From the NCBI GenBank assembly GCA_949317995.1, contig OX439036.1:103895891-103959890 (forward strand): 64,000 bases of DNA, given 5' to 3'. The position numbers and the translations under genes were made by a program. The DNA is from Acholoe squamosa. Taxonomy: Eukaryota; Annelida; Polychaeta; Phyllodocida; Polynoidae. A model generated the notes under the pieces. It was not told the origin of the DNA and did no database searches. It saw nothing but the letters and a program-made list of their open reading frames with translations. Of this stretch, positions 1 through 9,952 are shown piece after piece (the first letter of the stretch is position 1; every line of letters starts with the position of its first letter).

Positions 1-462
1 TAGGTTCAAACATGAAGAAACACCAACTTACCAGGTCTTAATTGAAGTTATTGGTAGTGTTGGACTTGTAGCCAAGCAATTGACCTCAACTGTCCAGCAT
101 CACCTGAAATCAGAGCTCAAGTTTTCTTTTAGGATAAGTTAATCTATATAAATGAATTCAGAGCAATGTAGCACGTCTCCCCCTTTTATTGGAAGATTCA
201 ATTACCAAAGTGGGTAATCGGGCCCTAGCGGAATGTTCTCTAAGCTACTTTTTTTTTTATAATTTTGTTCTTTTTTTTCCATCATGAGTTTTCCCAAAGA
301 CATTCCTGTTAAACTTAGAGCACATTCCATAAGCAGTATTCATGCCTATATAAAACCATACACATTAAAACTGCTTGTGACTTTTCCCTGCCTGTTTAGT
401 GTTCCTGTGATATATGCTCCTAAAGTAACCATAGATCATATATTTTGTTCAGTCAGAGCAAT

Positions 463-720
463 ACCACCATGCCGTCCTTTTCAGAATCAACAATGGTAAG
501 CATTCGGTGAGTTAACCCTTTGGTAGTTTATAGTTGGGCTATCCTAATTTCAGTTAAGTCCCTTAGTTGCCTTGAAGGAAAACAGTACCACCATGCCGTC
601 CTTTACAGAATCAACAATGGTATGCACTTACAACCTCACTATTTTCTAGAATGATATATTCCTTACTTTTTTTGAAGCAAGCCAGTACAACCATGTCGGC
701 TTTTCAGAATCAACGATCGA
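463..720. repeat. Three spaced copies of a ~32-bp motif
   Basis: A motif beginning ACCATGCCGTCC and ending near AATCAACAATGGT occurs at about 463, 588 and 684. Copies 1 and 2 are nearly identical and copy 3 is diverged. Each copy starts with ACCAT and the first two end with ATGGT, so each could form a small stem. The function is unknown. Confidence 0.6.
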
Positions 721-899
721 AAGGACTGAAGTACTCTACTTTTATCTATTCTGTTGTACCTTGCATGTGAATCAGAATAAACCCTGTCTTCCCAGTCTCA
801 ATAAAAGAAGGCCCCCCCCCCCCCTCAATGTAGGCAACCTGTGATTTAGGGCTAATTCTACTTCAACAGGTATTTCCAGGTTAAATTTCTAAAGACATG

Positions 900-1590
900 T
901 GTAGATCATTCTCACCATCAATACTGGCCCTTTCTCACATCTGAATGTGGCCCATTCCCATGTCCCATCTCAGCACATTCCTTTATCTTGGCACACTCAG
1001 GCATTGTCATGCTTTCTAACCATTCATTGTCATGCCTTCTGACCACTCATTTTCCCATTTGATAATAACCATTGTCACATGTACTCTCTGTACCACCCTA
1101 TTTTGTAAGTGTGTGCAGGAATTGGATGTGAGAATGATTTAGAATCAAATGTAACAATAAGATGGAAGTTGATATAGGAAAGGACGGGTAGTTGACATGG
1201 GACTGGGCAAGTTGTGGATGAGAGAAAAGGCTGGGTGGATACATGGGAAAGAGCTAATTTGCCAAACAGGTTTTGTTTTAGAAAAGTGCAGCTAGTTTAT
1301 TCTCAGTTCCACTTTTGGCTCATACTCACATCTGTCTGTAGCTCATTGGCACATCCAATCTTGGCACATTCCTGTTTTCAAACTGAGGCATTCTCATGTC
1401 CTCTACCTAGCAAATTCTACATCATATCACTATCATTGTCACATGGACTTCCCGGTGCAAGCCTTTGTTTAAAGACTGTCCAGGAAGTTCATGCGAGGAT
1501 GATTATGCTTCAAATCTGAGAATGAGATGGAAGAGAATATAAGAACAGACTGGGAATGGGTAAGATTGTGTATGTCAAGCTATTTAAGAA
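900..1590. repeat. Degenerate ~400-bp tandem duplication
   Basis: The block at about 900-1220 (TCTCACATCTGAATG, then CTTGGCACA, then GGCATTGTCATG) is echoed at about 1310-1560 with many substitutions. Each block ends with a GAGATGGAAG-like segment. The two halves align in order, which indicates an old tandem duplication. Confidence 0.5.
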
Positions 1591-1889
1591 CATGAAAAGG
1601 AGCTAGTTGTGGATCTCAGAATGTGAACTGTGGTTAATTAAGAGAGAAAAAAAAACAGGAAGGCCAACATCCAGAAAGGGACAAATGAGGCTGAAATGTA
1701 TGTTTAGGGCTAAAAGACAGGTTGACCTAAGGAATTGTCCCTATCAATTCTACCATACCACAAAAGTAATATCACAACACTATGATGCTATGGAGGTCTT
1801 TCATGTAAAAGTCACCCAACATGAAAGCCTATTTCTGTTCCCTTGAAACCTCTCCACATTACAGAAACTGACCCTCTTCTCTTTATAGA

Positions 1890-2315
1890 CAATGTGTTGT
1901 GCTTTGGCAGTCCTCTTAACACTACTATATACAACCCAAAGCTGCAACATTTATCTAAAAAGTCCTAAATAGTCCCTGACACATTAGACAGAACCCCTAT
2001 CTGACACATTAGACAGAACCCCTAGTTTAGTATCAACTACACCTACCTACTGGATCAACTAAAGGAAAATCAATCTGTTCTGTCGCCACTCTTCCATTTT
2101 CCTCTCCCCCTGTTCTCTTTTCTGCCAACCTCATGCTTGCCAGTAACTACTTAAGAACCTGAGTGATAGTATGTTGCAACATGGCAATCCTCTTACAACT
2201 ACTATATACAACCCATAGCTGCAACATGTAAAGTCTTCCTCTTTCATAGACAAATATAAGGCAACATGGCAATCCTCTTAAAACTACTTTGTACAACCCA
2301 TAGCTGCAATAATAG
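1890..2315. repeat. Three short repeats next to the Helitron 3' side
   Basis: A ~50-bp unit running from GGCAATCCTCTTA to ACAACCCATAGCTGCAA occurs at about 1905, 2183 and 2260, with the first copy diverged. It lies just beyond the stop of the last minus-strand Helitron ORF. Helentron-type elements often carry small tandem repeats near a terminus, so these may be part of the element's 3' end, but that link is inference. Confidence 0.5.
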
Positions 2316-2326
2316 TCTATAAATTT

Positions 2327-2902
2327 CTAATCAGTCTTTGGCTCCATGGACAAAGCTGACAGCTCTGTGTCATCCACCTCTTCCACAGGCTCATCTATTT
2401 CTCCCATCAATTGATCAAAATTTAGATCACTGCTTCCCTCCCCTTCATTTAAATCAACTCCACTGTCATCTAGCACTCCATTCCCCTCTCCCGCACCACA
2501 CCCTGTTTCATCATCTGCCCTCCCATTACCTGAACTCATATATTCCCTATCCTGAACACCCTCCCCATTACCTGTACTCTCACTTCTCCTATCCTGATCA
2601 CCCTCCCCATTACCTGTACTCTCAGTTGCCCTATCCTCAGCACCTTCCCCAGAACACACTACCTTCCTCCTCTTCCCAGACCCTGATGCACAATCACTCT
2701 CTCGCTTTATCTTAATGATTCTCAGAAACCTTAGTTTCTTTGCTGCAGCTAGCTTTAACTCAGTTTCTAAACTTTTCTGCGTTTTAAATGCATCTTCCCA
2801 TTCTTTCCTCTTTAAAATTGCTTCCTGCTTTGCCCTCTCTATGGCCCTAGCTAGTTGTGCCTCCGCAAGGACAGCATCGACATACAATTTCTCAGCATCC
2901 AT
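2327..2902 (-). CDS. Acidic coiled-coil protein of the Helitron cassette
   Basis: This is a 191-aa ORF whose ATG immediately follows a strong acceptor-like stretch (TTTCTTTGCCAG). Residues 1-75 are highly charged and heptad-like (YVDAVLAEAQLARAIERAKQ), predicting a coiled coil, followed by a basic patch (KLRFLRIIKIKRE). Residues ~88-125 hold imperfect repeats of ESTGNGEG-x-QDR, and the C-terminal half is rich in D and E. No catalytic motif was recognised. It is the most 3' ORF of the element and may be a second exon or an alternative product rather than a separate gene. An oligomerising or nucleic-acid-adaptor role would fit the composition but is speculation. Confidence 0.55.
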   Translation of the reverse strand: MDAEKLYVDAVLAEAQLARAIERAKQEAILKRKEWEDAFKTQKSLETELKLAAAKKLRFLRIIKIKRESDCASGSGKRRKVVCSGEGAEDRATESTGNGEGDQDRRSESTGNGEGVQDREYMSSGNGRADDETGCGAGEGNGVLDDSGVDLNEGEGSSDLNFDQLMGEIDEPVEEVDDTELSALSMEPKTD

Positions 2903-2976
2903 CTGGCAAAGAAAAGTAAGAATAGCACTGTAAAAAGATATTTCACCTTCAGCATGTACAATAAAGAAACCCTTAT

Positions 2977-3835
2977 CTAAGGAATGTTATATAGAAACCT
3001 AGTGTTCTTGACAGACTCACACAAAACTTTCTTAATACCTACAGATTTCAGTTGTGCAACACGGTTTATGACATTTATTGCATGCCCTGGATGTGAGAAA
3101 GGAGGGGAGATGGACGTGGTAGTCCTTGCAGAAAAGGCTGGGCAATCTGTCTCTACTACCAACCGACTGAGGTCCATTTTCCTTACCAAAGCATGGACTT
3201 CATATGAGTTTGAGTTAACCAAATTCGTTACTCCAACTTTCAGGTTAGGAAAGTGATCACACCAAGCCTTCATCTGTTGGACAGTACCAGTGAAGCAGTG
3301 CAGATGAATTTTCTGAGAGTCTGACAATAAGCCAGAACAAACAGAAAAAGCTTCTGCACTGAAACCACGGCAGTGGATGACCACAGTCTTGTTCAAGTCT
3401 CTGGCGAGCTGTAGCTGAAAGGTGAATGCCTCCATCTGGACTGACATTGGTGTAGACGTAGCAGAATCTAGGCCAGTCTCCCCCACTGCAACAATATCAG
3501 TGCGAGATGCTCGATCACAAATGAAGTCCCTCACTTCATGAAGTAAACTGGCATGTCTAGGATGAAGCCCCAAACATAATCCTGCTGTAGCAATTCATCC
3601 ATTGAACCATACAGATTTGGGTCAATGAAGTTGGTCACACATCCTAAGAATTGGGGGGGTAGTGGTAAATCACAAAGTCGCAACTTGTTCCTATCTAAAA
3701 GCCTGTCTAGGTGGCAGTGACTGTCGATATACTGACTACTTCCTTTAACATGAACGAGATGACAGTTTTCTCTTTCACAGGAGCGACCGTACAAATACTC
3801 ATGGCACACACCATCCACGCGCACTTCGTATTTAC
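2977..3835 (-). CDS. CCCH-finger TatD-like metal-dependent hydrolase, frameshifted
   Basis: TatD family proteins are TIM-barrel metal-dependent nucleases. The first frame (3835 to ~3571) holds a CX8CX4CX3H zinc finger and then the metal motif DSHCHLD. The second frame (~3570 to 2977) continues with GLHPRH, GETGLD, VIHCRG, HCFTG and VETDCPAF, all in the usual TatD order. The frames join at a run of four G at 3568-3571, where one missing base accounts for the break. This is either a real mutation or a homopolymer error. No in-frame ATG precedes the zinc finger, and the segment begins at an acceptor (TTTTTCCAG at 3836), so an upstream coding exon is required and was not found. It lies about 30 bp beyond the stop of the Rep/helicase ORF. 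Confidence 0.75.
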
Positions 3836-3864
3836 CTGGAAAAACAAACAAAAAACCTTACAAT

Positions 3865-6800
3865 CTAGAAGAGAAACATATTGGTGTATGGCTGGAATAA
3901 AAGAGGATCTTCTTTCTTTCTCAGTATGGCTGTGTAATGTTTCCCTCTCATATCAAAGAAAATGCAAATTGGCTTTTCGCTGTATGTATCTTTTCTTAAG
4001 TTGACTGGTGGAGAGTATATTAGATGATTTCCCTGCCCTCTGTGTTGAGAGAAAGAAAGAGCCAACTCTTCAGGGGAAGAGTTCGGAGGGAGAGAAAGCC
4101 TCCCATTGGCAAGAAAGGAAGAGTACACATAGATGTCTCTCTGCAATACAATCGCCATTGCAACTATATGGAACTCATTACCCCATGCCCTGTCGATTCT
4201 AGCGGTCTTTATTTCTTTTCTCCAACGATCTATTAAGGACATATCCTCAACAATAGTATCTTTATCCATAACATAGAGGAAATAATCTTTATGCTCCCAT
4301 ATAGCCTCAACAGTTAAAAGCCTTAGAGTTAGCCTGTGAAGCTCTGTCCCAGTCATAGTAATGGAAATGGCATTCCATAAACAATTACCATCACCTGTAG
4401 TTTTCACTGGGATATAGTCATTCAAAATAGCAGGATGAAGAACCCTGGAGACAGAAACAGCTATTTCTTCATATCCTGTTGCAACATAAGGATCTAATGT
4501 TTGAAGCAACAACCTGTGTTGAGTGAAGGTGGGTTTGAAGGTGTCTAGCACTCTGCCTATGTCTTCCTCTGCCACAACTTGATCAAAAAAGCAGCGCTTT
4601 ATTTCTCTCCTCAGAGAATTATAGGTTTGCGAGTGCATTTTTTCTAACCTAAGTTGTTTATCCCTTGTTATATTTAGGGTTTCCCCTGGATGTCCTGTCA
4701 CAGTCTTTCCTTCAGGTACAGGAGGAGCATGAAAAGGATGCAAGTCCCTATTCTTGTCTGTCAAATCAACCATTGATCCAACATTTATAATGTAACATGG
4801 ATCCTTGCAAAGTTTTTTCTTTCTCTCCTCGTCCCCTTCCACCCCTTCTTGACTCGATGGACACACTTTCTCACTGTCAGGGGACAAATTGTGACTACGC
4901 TTCCTTTTATCCCTCTGATATGAAGGAGCAGTCTCAAGTTTGCCAGTGTCCCTAGCTTTTGCCATCAAATCTGTGACCGTCCCATTGGACATGAGAGCTG
5001 TTGGAGAGAAAGTTACCAAGTGAAGGTTTTCTAATTTTGAAACACGACTTAAAGCTACATATGCTTGGCCTGGGGCAAAAAAGCTTTCATCCAAGTTAAC
5101 ATAGGCTTTCCTCAGAGTCATGCCTTGCATTCTGTGAACAGTACATGCCCATGCTAGTATGAGGGGATATTGCACCCTATATACAGTGATACCCTCATTT
5201 TTCATTTCTACTTTCTGCTTGACACGGGGAACTGGTATGGTGTCACTTCCATCTAGCCTCTCGATCCAGATCACCTTCTTGTGAACAGCCTTCACTATGC
5301 CAGGTGTGCCATTTACTACAGCCCCCGCTACATCCAAGTTTCTAGTAATCATGACCTTAGCACCTATCCTCACTGTAAATTGCCTGGGCATTACTTTCAT
5401 TTCGTCTACCTTATCTGAAATGTCACTTGACACATGGTTGCCAGCTGGATCAAAATCCAGTGCTCTAAGTTGATGCAATGGTTTTTCTTTAAGGTGTGCT
5501 TCTTGTATATTCTGATTAATGACTTCCCTACTTCCATGCTTGGAACAGAGGACAAAGGAGTATGGGTCTGTCATATCAGTACATTCGTCAACCTTCTCAT
5601 GACCTACCCCGCAGACCCGAGACTTTAATACTTCAATATCCTGTTCAGTCTGTACCCCCTTCCGCAGTCGGTTCAGAAGAGACTGAAAATCTTTGTCGTC
5701 TCTCTGTCTGCAGTTTTCATCGAGGAAAAAGGGCTTAAAAAGCTCCCATAGACGACTGGAGTAAATTTGACTATAAGCTGGGGCTTTGCAAACTGCAGGG
5801 AGCTGGAAGAGATCACCAAAGAGAATCAATGTTTTGCCACCAAAAGGCTTACCCTTTAGTTCATCTCCGGCTACCTCCTGACATATACTGTCAAGCATTT
5901 CCAGGAGTTCTGCACTCATCATGCTGATTTCATCTATTATGATGACATCAGTGGCAGCTATACCTGACCATGTATTATCTCGGTAAGCAAACCGCCGTTC
6001 AAGGTCGCACGATAACTTAAAAAACGAGTGAATTGTTTGCCCACCTATGAGTTGAGCAGCATTTCCAGATGTTGCTAAAACCTCTACTATATTAGCACAG
6101 CTTTCAAGATGAAGAAGCAAAGTATTTAGTAGAAAACTTTTCCCAGTTCCCCCTGGCCCTGTCACATAGAGCAGCATCTGTCCAGAAGAACTGGCTACAT
6201 AATCAAATACTTTTGTCTGAGATGCAGTTAATTGAGACTTCCGCATTTCCAGGTCTCTCCGGTCTCCTAGTATTTTCATTCGGTTGTGCAAGACTAATTG
6301 TTGAATATCTGGATTCCCATCAGTATCCTCACCGGTACCCACAGTTTGATAACAATCTAAGTCAGAGTCCTCAAAAGGAATATCCTCACCATATTCTAAG
6401 TCTATCACTTTCTTGGATAAAGTTTTGTAATCAGCAAGCTCTTCATGCAGCATTTTCTTTGCTACCCTAGCTATCATTTCAGGATCAAAATTTCTATGCT
6501 TCATTTCCTTAAAAGAAACATCTAACTCATCTTGATCACTGAAAACTTCCCGTAGATAACACTCTTCTTTGTAACATCTTGATTCATTATCCTCACTTAG
6601 AAGGTCTTTGTCTGACCTAAAGGGGAATTTCAGAAGAAGCTGTTGATAATAGAATGCCTCTCCATCGTTTGCTGTCAGAAATCTATACCTTGGAATCACA
6701 GGGCTCCTTTCTACAATTATCCTCTCCCTTTTGTCCAGAAAAAATTCCTTCTTCTTGGGCCTTTCTTTGACATCCTTATATGTAGTAATATATTTAGGAT

Positions 6801-9411
6801 ATGTCATTTTCTCAAATTTTTCTGACACAGGCCTTTGTTCATAACCTTCACGTTTACCATCAGCAAAAACATCAGGGCTATCTGGGTCCTGTTCGGCAAT
6901 CTCCACACGAGGCTTTAACTTGCGCACCCTGTCTGACTGGAAATTGGTATCAAGGTAAACTACTGCCTTGTCTGAGTTAACCATTGAATAAGACAGCTGT
7001 GTTGCTACAGCTTCAGGAGCACCGACTAAGCGGGATTCTAAATATCGCGAAACTTCAGAGTCAATTTTCACATCTGCTGTGAAGGTGGGCTCTACTTTGG
7101 AAACATATTTGACTAAATATCTTTCCATTCCTGTGTTTGTTATGTATTGCACATTGAGATGGGCATCCCACAACTTGAGGAGGAGGGGACTATAAGGAAC
7201 AATTCGTTGATCCTCAGGAAGTGATCTTTTGTATTGGAAGCGTGTCCCTGTGCTATCATACCCATCCTGGTTTCTAATATCAAAGGGAAAACCGTACTTG
7301 CAAACATTAGTCGCAACCCCTTTCCATGTCCGGTAACATCTGTTGGGGAGGCAACGATGCACCTGGAACTTTTCCACCTTTTCCCTTAGCTCCTGTGTAA
7401 TGGGGTCTGACCCCCTAGGGACTTCAGCAACGATGCTGTTTTTCACCAAAGTTCCTTCTTCTACCCAAACTATACCATGCACATGAAGAGCACCCCTGTT
7501 CTGCGCTTCTATCCTATACCAGTAATGAGTAGACTTCCCAAAGATACAATCTTTACCGTACAGGACAGGGGCAACTGCATTTAATCTTTCAAAGAAATAG
7601 ACAGTAGGCTCAACAGGATGTAGTATGCTTGCTGGTTTCTTGTACTGAGACAATATGTCTTTCAGTGGTTTCCAGCTCTCATTGAAAGTAAGGGTGAAAA
7701 AAATGTCACCTGGGCCAAAGCAGCTGACTCTTGCTACTAAGTCAAGGAACTGCTTTTGCCAGTAGGCCTTACTGCCTGGAATGGTGGAATTGACAACCTC
7801 TCCATACATGAAGTATGCGACATTAGAGCTTAAGGTAGATGAAACCAAAGGGGTTTCTCTATTTCTGTTAGATGCTAGAGCACCATTTATAAACATTAAT
7901 CTGTCCTTAATGTTCCTGTCATAAGTAAAGAACAGGTATTTCCTGTCATTTGCAAATCTCCTGTCAACATGTAACAACCTAAGTTTGTGGTGCATACCCA
8001 ATGTCAAGGCATCTTGTGTGCGAAACCAAGAACCTGTCCCATAAGGGAAAAGATGGGCGAATAACTTAGCTTCCAGGAATTCATCTCCATAAGTAATGTT
8101 CTGTACTGTGAACTTGCCCTTCTTGTTTTCTATAACCTTACCTATAACCACTTCCTTCAAATTAGTAGGCTGTTTGGGAGAGGGTAAAGTGCCAGCTGGG
8201 ATAATGAGACCGACTTTTTTGTCTAAGTCTTTCTTAGCAAGTTGACCATTGTCCATTATCTCCAAGTCTGGTGTTTTCTTTGGCAGGCCACAGAAAAGGC
8301 CAGATGCCTGGGATGTCTGAGCGTGGCCATGAATACTTTCAACATTTGAAAGGTATTCCTGATACAACTTGTTATTCTTCTTAAGCCATAACAAAGCTGG
8401 CTTAACATCAGTCAAACTCATATCAAGCTCACTGTGTGTCCCATCATGGAATACCCCGACCATGCCACTAAGGTTTTTCTCGGTGTTCTTACCTATCTGA
8501 ACATTACCATGAAGATGCAAATACCCATACCCTGAAGTTTGTTTGAAACTCCTACAGTACACACTACACAGAGATAGTTTCGAATATTGGTTGTATGAAG
8601 TCAGCTTCACAATGCACTCTGGGATGGGTCCAAAATTAGTGAAGAAATTGAATCTCCTATATGACAGATTCTTCACTTTTGTTTGGCATGGCCCACATGA
8701 AGACACACTATCTTTTTTACCCTCAACTTGATTCTTTTTTGTTATTATTCTAACAGGTGAATTCTGTGGTATAAGAGGTTGTGCACGCCATTCCTCTTCA
8801 GGAAACTCAGGAAGCCAGCACACTGAGCGCATGTACAATATTCTGCCACATATACAACATACAGCAGCTGGCTTCCTCTGCTCTAGATCGGCTTCTATCT
8901 TTTTAATGACAGCAAGTTTTTTAGCATCTATGTGTATGTTAGGAGAATCTGGATTATTGTGTCCTTCTCCCATATCAACTGGCTCCTCAGGATGTGAGTT
9001 AGGGACACCAACAGGAACATGCTTAATCTCTTTCTGAACACTTGAAAGTGGGCTCAAGCTATAAGTGTGGTCAATGGATGATTTAGAATTTAGGTGATAA
9101 TTATGGTCTTGATAAATATATGCCTCTGGATGTCTGGTTTCTATTTCTTCACGTTTGTAAGCTTGACCTACATGTTCATTACTGGTAAGCAAGTCTGATA
9201 AAAGTGGAAGTTTTACAGTATTTGATGGAATTTCAATTTCCATTTGAACAATGAAAGCAGAGTCTTCATTCTCTGTCTGATAAGAAGGATCATTTTTCTC
9301 CCCATTTACACCCCAAGAATAAATGACAACAGAACAGAGGAAAGCAGCTAATACCCCAAATGCCAACAAAAAGGCCAGCTTTGGAACAGCTTGTTCCAGT
9401 GTGTCTGCCAT
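3865..9411 (-). CDS. Helitron Rep/PIF1-helicase/OTU protein
   Basis: This 1,848-aa protein should drive rolling-circle transposition. In order: a hydrophobic segment at ~11-33; a cysteine cluster (CCIC at 185-188, CGPC at 239-242); Rep motifs FFTLTF at 571-576 and HVH of the HUH site at 643-645; paired tyrosines Y765 and Y769 for nicking and strand transfer; a PIF1-type helicase with Walker A GPGGTGKS at 1085-1092, DEISMM at 1160-1165, GDLFQLPA at ~1199-1206, VHRMQGMT at ~1425-1432 and YVALSRV at 1451-1457; and an OTU cysteine peptidase with DGNC at 1674-1677 and a C-terminal histidine in GKHYTAI (H1825). All key residues are present. The ATG lies one base after an acceptor (CTTTCTTTCCAG), so an upstream exon is likely, and the NADAR exon can join in frame. 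The N-terminal hydrophobic segment is odd for a nuclear protein. Confidence 0.92.
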   Translation of the reverse strand: MADTLEQAVPKLAFLLAFGVLAAFLCSVVIYSWGVNGEKNDPSYQTENEDSAFIVQMEIEIPSNTVKLPLLSDLLTSNEHVGQAYKREEIETRHPEAYIYQDHNYHLNSKSSIDHTYSLSPLSSVQKEIKHVPVGVPNSHPEEPVDMGEGHNNPDSPNIHIDAKKLAVIKKIEADLEQRKPAAVCCICGRILYMRSVCWLPEFPEEEWRAQPLIPQNSPVRIITKKNQVEGKKDSVSSCGPCQTKVKNLSYRRFNFFTNFGPIPECIVKLTSYNQYSKLSLCSVYCRSFKQTSGYGYLHLHGNVQIGKNTEKNLSGMVGVFHDGTHSELDMSLTDVKPALLWLKKNNKLYQEYLSNVESIHGHAQTSQASGLFCGLPKKTPDLEIMDNGQLAKKDLDKKVGLIIPAGTLPSPKQPTNLKEVVIGKVIENKKGKFTVQNITYGDEFLEAKLFAHLFPYGTGSWFRTQDALTLGMHHKLRLLHVDRRFANDRKYLFFTYDRNIKDRLMFINGALASNRNRETPLVSSTLSSNVAYFMYGEVVNSTIPGSKAYWQKQFLDLVARVSCFGPGDIFFTLTFNESWKPLKDILSQYKKPASILHPVEPTVYFFERLNAVAPVLYGKDCIFGKSTHYWYRIEAQNRGALHVHGIVWVEEGTLVKNSIVAEVPRGSDPITQELREKVEKFQVHRCLPNRCYRTWKGVATNVCKYGFPFDIRNQDGYDSTGTRFQYKRSLPEDQRIVPYSPLLLKLWDAHLNVQYITNTGMERYLVKYVSKVEPTFTADVKIDSEVSRYLESRLVGAPEAVATQLSYSMVNSDKAVVYLDTNFQSDRVRKLKPRVEIAEQDPDSPDVFADGKREGYEQRPVSEKFEKMTYPKYITTYKDVKERPKKKEFFLDKRERIIVERSPVIPRYRFLTANDGEAFYYQQLLLKFPFRSDKDLLSEDNESRCYKEECYLREVFSDQDELDVSFKEMKHRNFDPEMIARVAKKMLHEELADYKTLSKKVIDLEYGEDIPFEDSDLDCYQTVGTGEDTDGNPDIQQLVLHNRMKILGDRRDLEMRKSQLTASQTKVFDYVASSSGQMLLYVTGPGGTGKSFLLNTLLLHLESCANIVEVLATSGNAAQLIGGQTIHSFFKLSCDLERRFAYRDNTWSGIAATDVIIIDEISMMSAELLEMLDSICQEVAGDELKGKPFGGKTLILFGDLFQLPAVCKAPAYSQIYSSRLWELFKPFFLDENCRQRDDKDFQSLLNRLRKGVQTEQDIEVLKSRVCGVGHEKVDECTDMTDPYSFVLCSKHGSREVINQNIQEAHLKEKPLHQLRALDFDPAGNHVSSDISDKVDEMKVMPRQFTVRIGAKVMITRNLDVAGAVVNGTPGIVKAVHKKVIWIERLDGSDTIPVPRVKQKVEMKNEGITVYRVQYPLILAWACTVHRMQGMTLRKAYVNLDESFFAPGQAYVALSRVSKLENLHLVTFSPTALMSNGTVTDLMAKARDTGKLETAPSYQRDKRKRSHNLSPDSEKVCPSSQEGVEGDEERKKKLCKDPCYIINVGSMVDLTDKNRDLHPFHAPPVPEGKTVTGHPGETLNITRDKQLRLEKMHSQTYNSLRREIKRCFFDQVVAEEDIGRVLDTFKPTFTQHRLLLQTLDPYVATGYEEIAVSVSRVLHPAILNDYIPVKTTGDGNCLWNAISITMTGTELHRLTLRLLTVEAIWEHKDYFLYVMDKDTIVEDMSLIDRWRKEIKTARIDRAWGNEFHIVAMAIVLQRDIYVYSSFLANGRLSLPPNSSPEELALSFSQHRGQGNHLIYSPPVNLRKDTYSEKPICIFFDMRGKHYTAILRKKEDPLLFQPYTNMFLF

Positions 9412-9503
9412 ACTGGAAAGAAAGCAAGGTAGAACAGGATGACCTAAGCAACAAATTATACAGCCATACTGGAAAATTCAAGAAAGATGGAAACTTGCAT
9501 TTA

Positions 9504-9733
9504 GGGAGTGGTCATTATTTATCAGCAGGAGCAAATTTTTTACACCCCCCATCGACGGCAGTCAAAATTTTTTGCGCCCTCCGGAGAATTTTTGGGCCCC
9601 TATTTGATCGACAGTAGCGTGCAGGCTTTTTGGCTTTTCTTAGCCCTCCCCACGAGAGGGGTCTGTAATTTTTCCGCCCCTCCCTTCAAACCCACCAGCC
9701 CCCCCCCCCTGTTGATAAATAATGACCACTCCC
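9504..9733. mobile_element. MITE, TTA target duplication, family H1
   Basis: Terminal inverted repeats begin GGGAGTGGTCATTATTTATC and are flanked by TTA on both sides (9501-9503 and 9734-9736). A TWA duplication with G-rich ends fits PIF/Harbinger-derived MITEs. It lies inside the presumed intron between the NADAR exon and the Rep/helicase exon. Other copies are at 35835, 48162 and 51773. Confidence 0.8.
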
Positions 9734-9776
9734 TTAGGTTGAAATATAAAAAGCAAAATATGAGAGGAGAGTAAAA

Positions 9777-9952
9777 GTTCAAAACTGAGTATAAGACATG
9801 CATAGAGGTTTCAGAAGTAAACAGTTATCTATATAAGGGTAGTAAGACATGCATACCTCTTCCTGTTCAAAACTGAGTATAAGACATGCATAGAGGTTTC
9901 AGAAGTAAACAGTAATCTATATAAGGGTAGTAAGACATGCATACCTCTTCCT
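9777..9952. repeat. 88-bp tandem duplication spanning a splice donor
   Basis: Two near-identical 88-bp units (9777-9864 and 9865-9952). Each contains, on the minus strand, GGAAGAG followed by GTATGC, a plausible donor. The minus-strand NADAR frame stays open through both units. See the finding on alternative donors. Confidence 0.85.

Larger units (their letters stand above)
1..2326. other. Non-coding flank with degenerate repeats
   Basis: No protein-coding exon was recognised here. The open frames are short and show no known motif. The stretch holds three groups of locally repeated sequence, listed separately. It lies beyond the 3' end of the minus-strand Helitron ORFs and may contain that element's terminus, but no canonical CTRR end could be assigned. 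Confidence 0.5.

Noticed and set aside
1214..1846. Open frames of 79-101 codons
   Set aside because: They overlap degenerate non-coding repeats and show no domain, splice context or codon pattern.
3836..3867. 26-nt GTAAGG...CCAG stretch as an intron joining the Rep/helicase and TatD ORFs
   Set aside because: It is shorter than known spliceosomal introns and the Rep/helicase stop codon precedes the donor.
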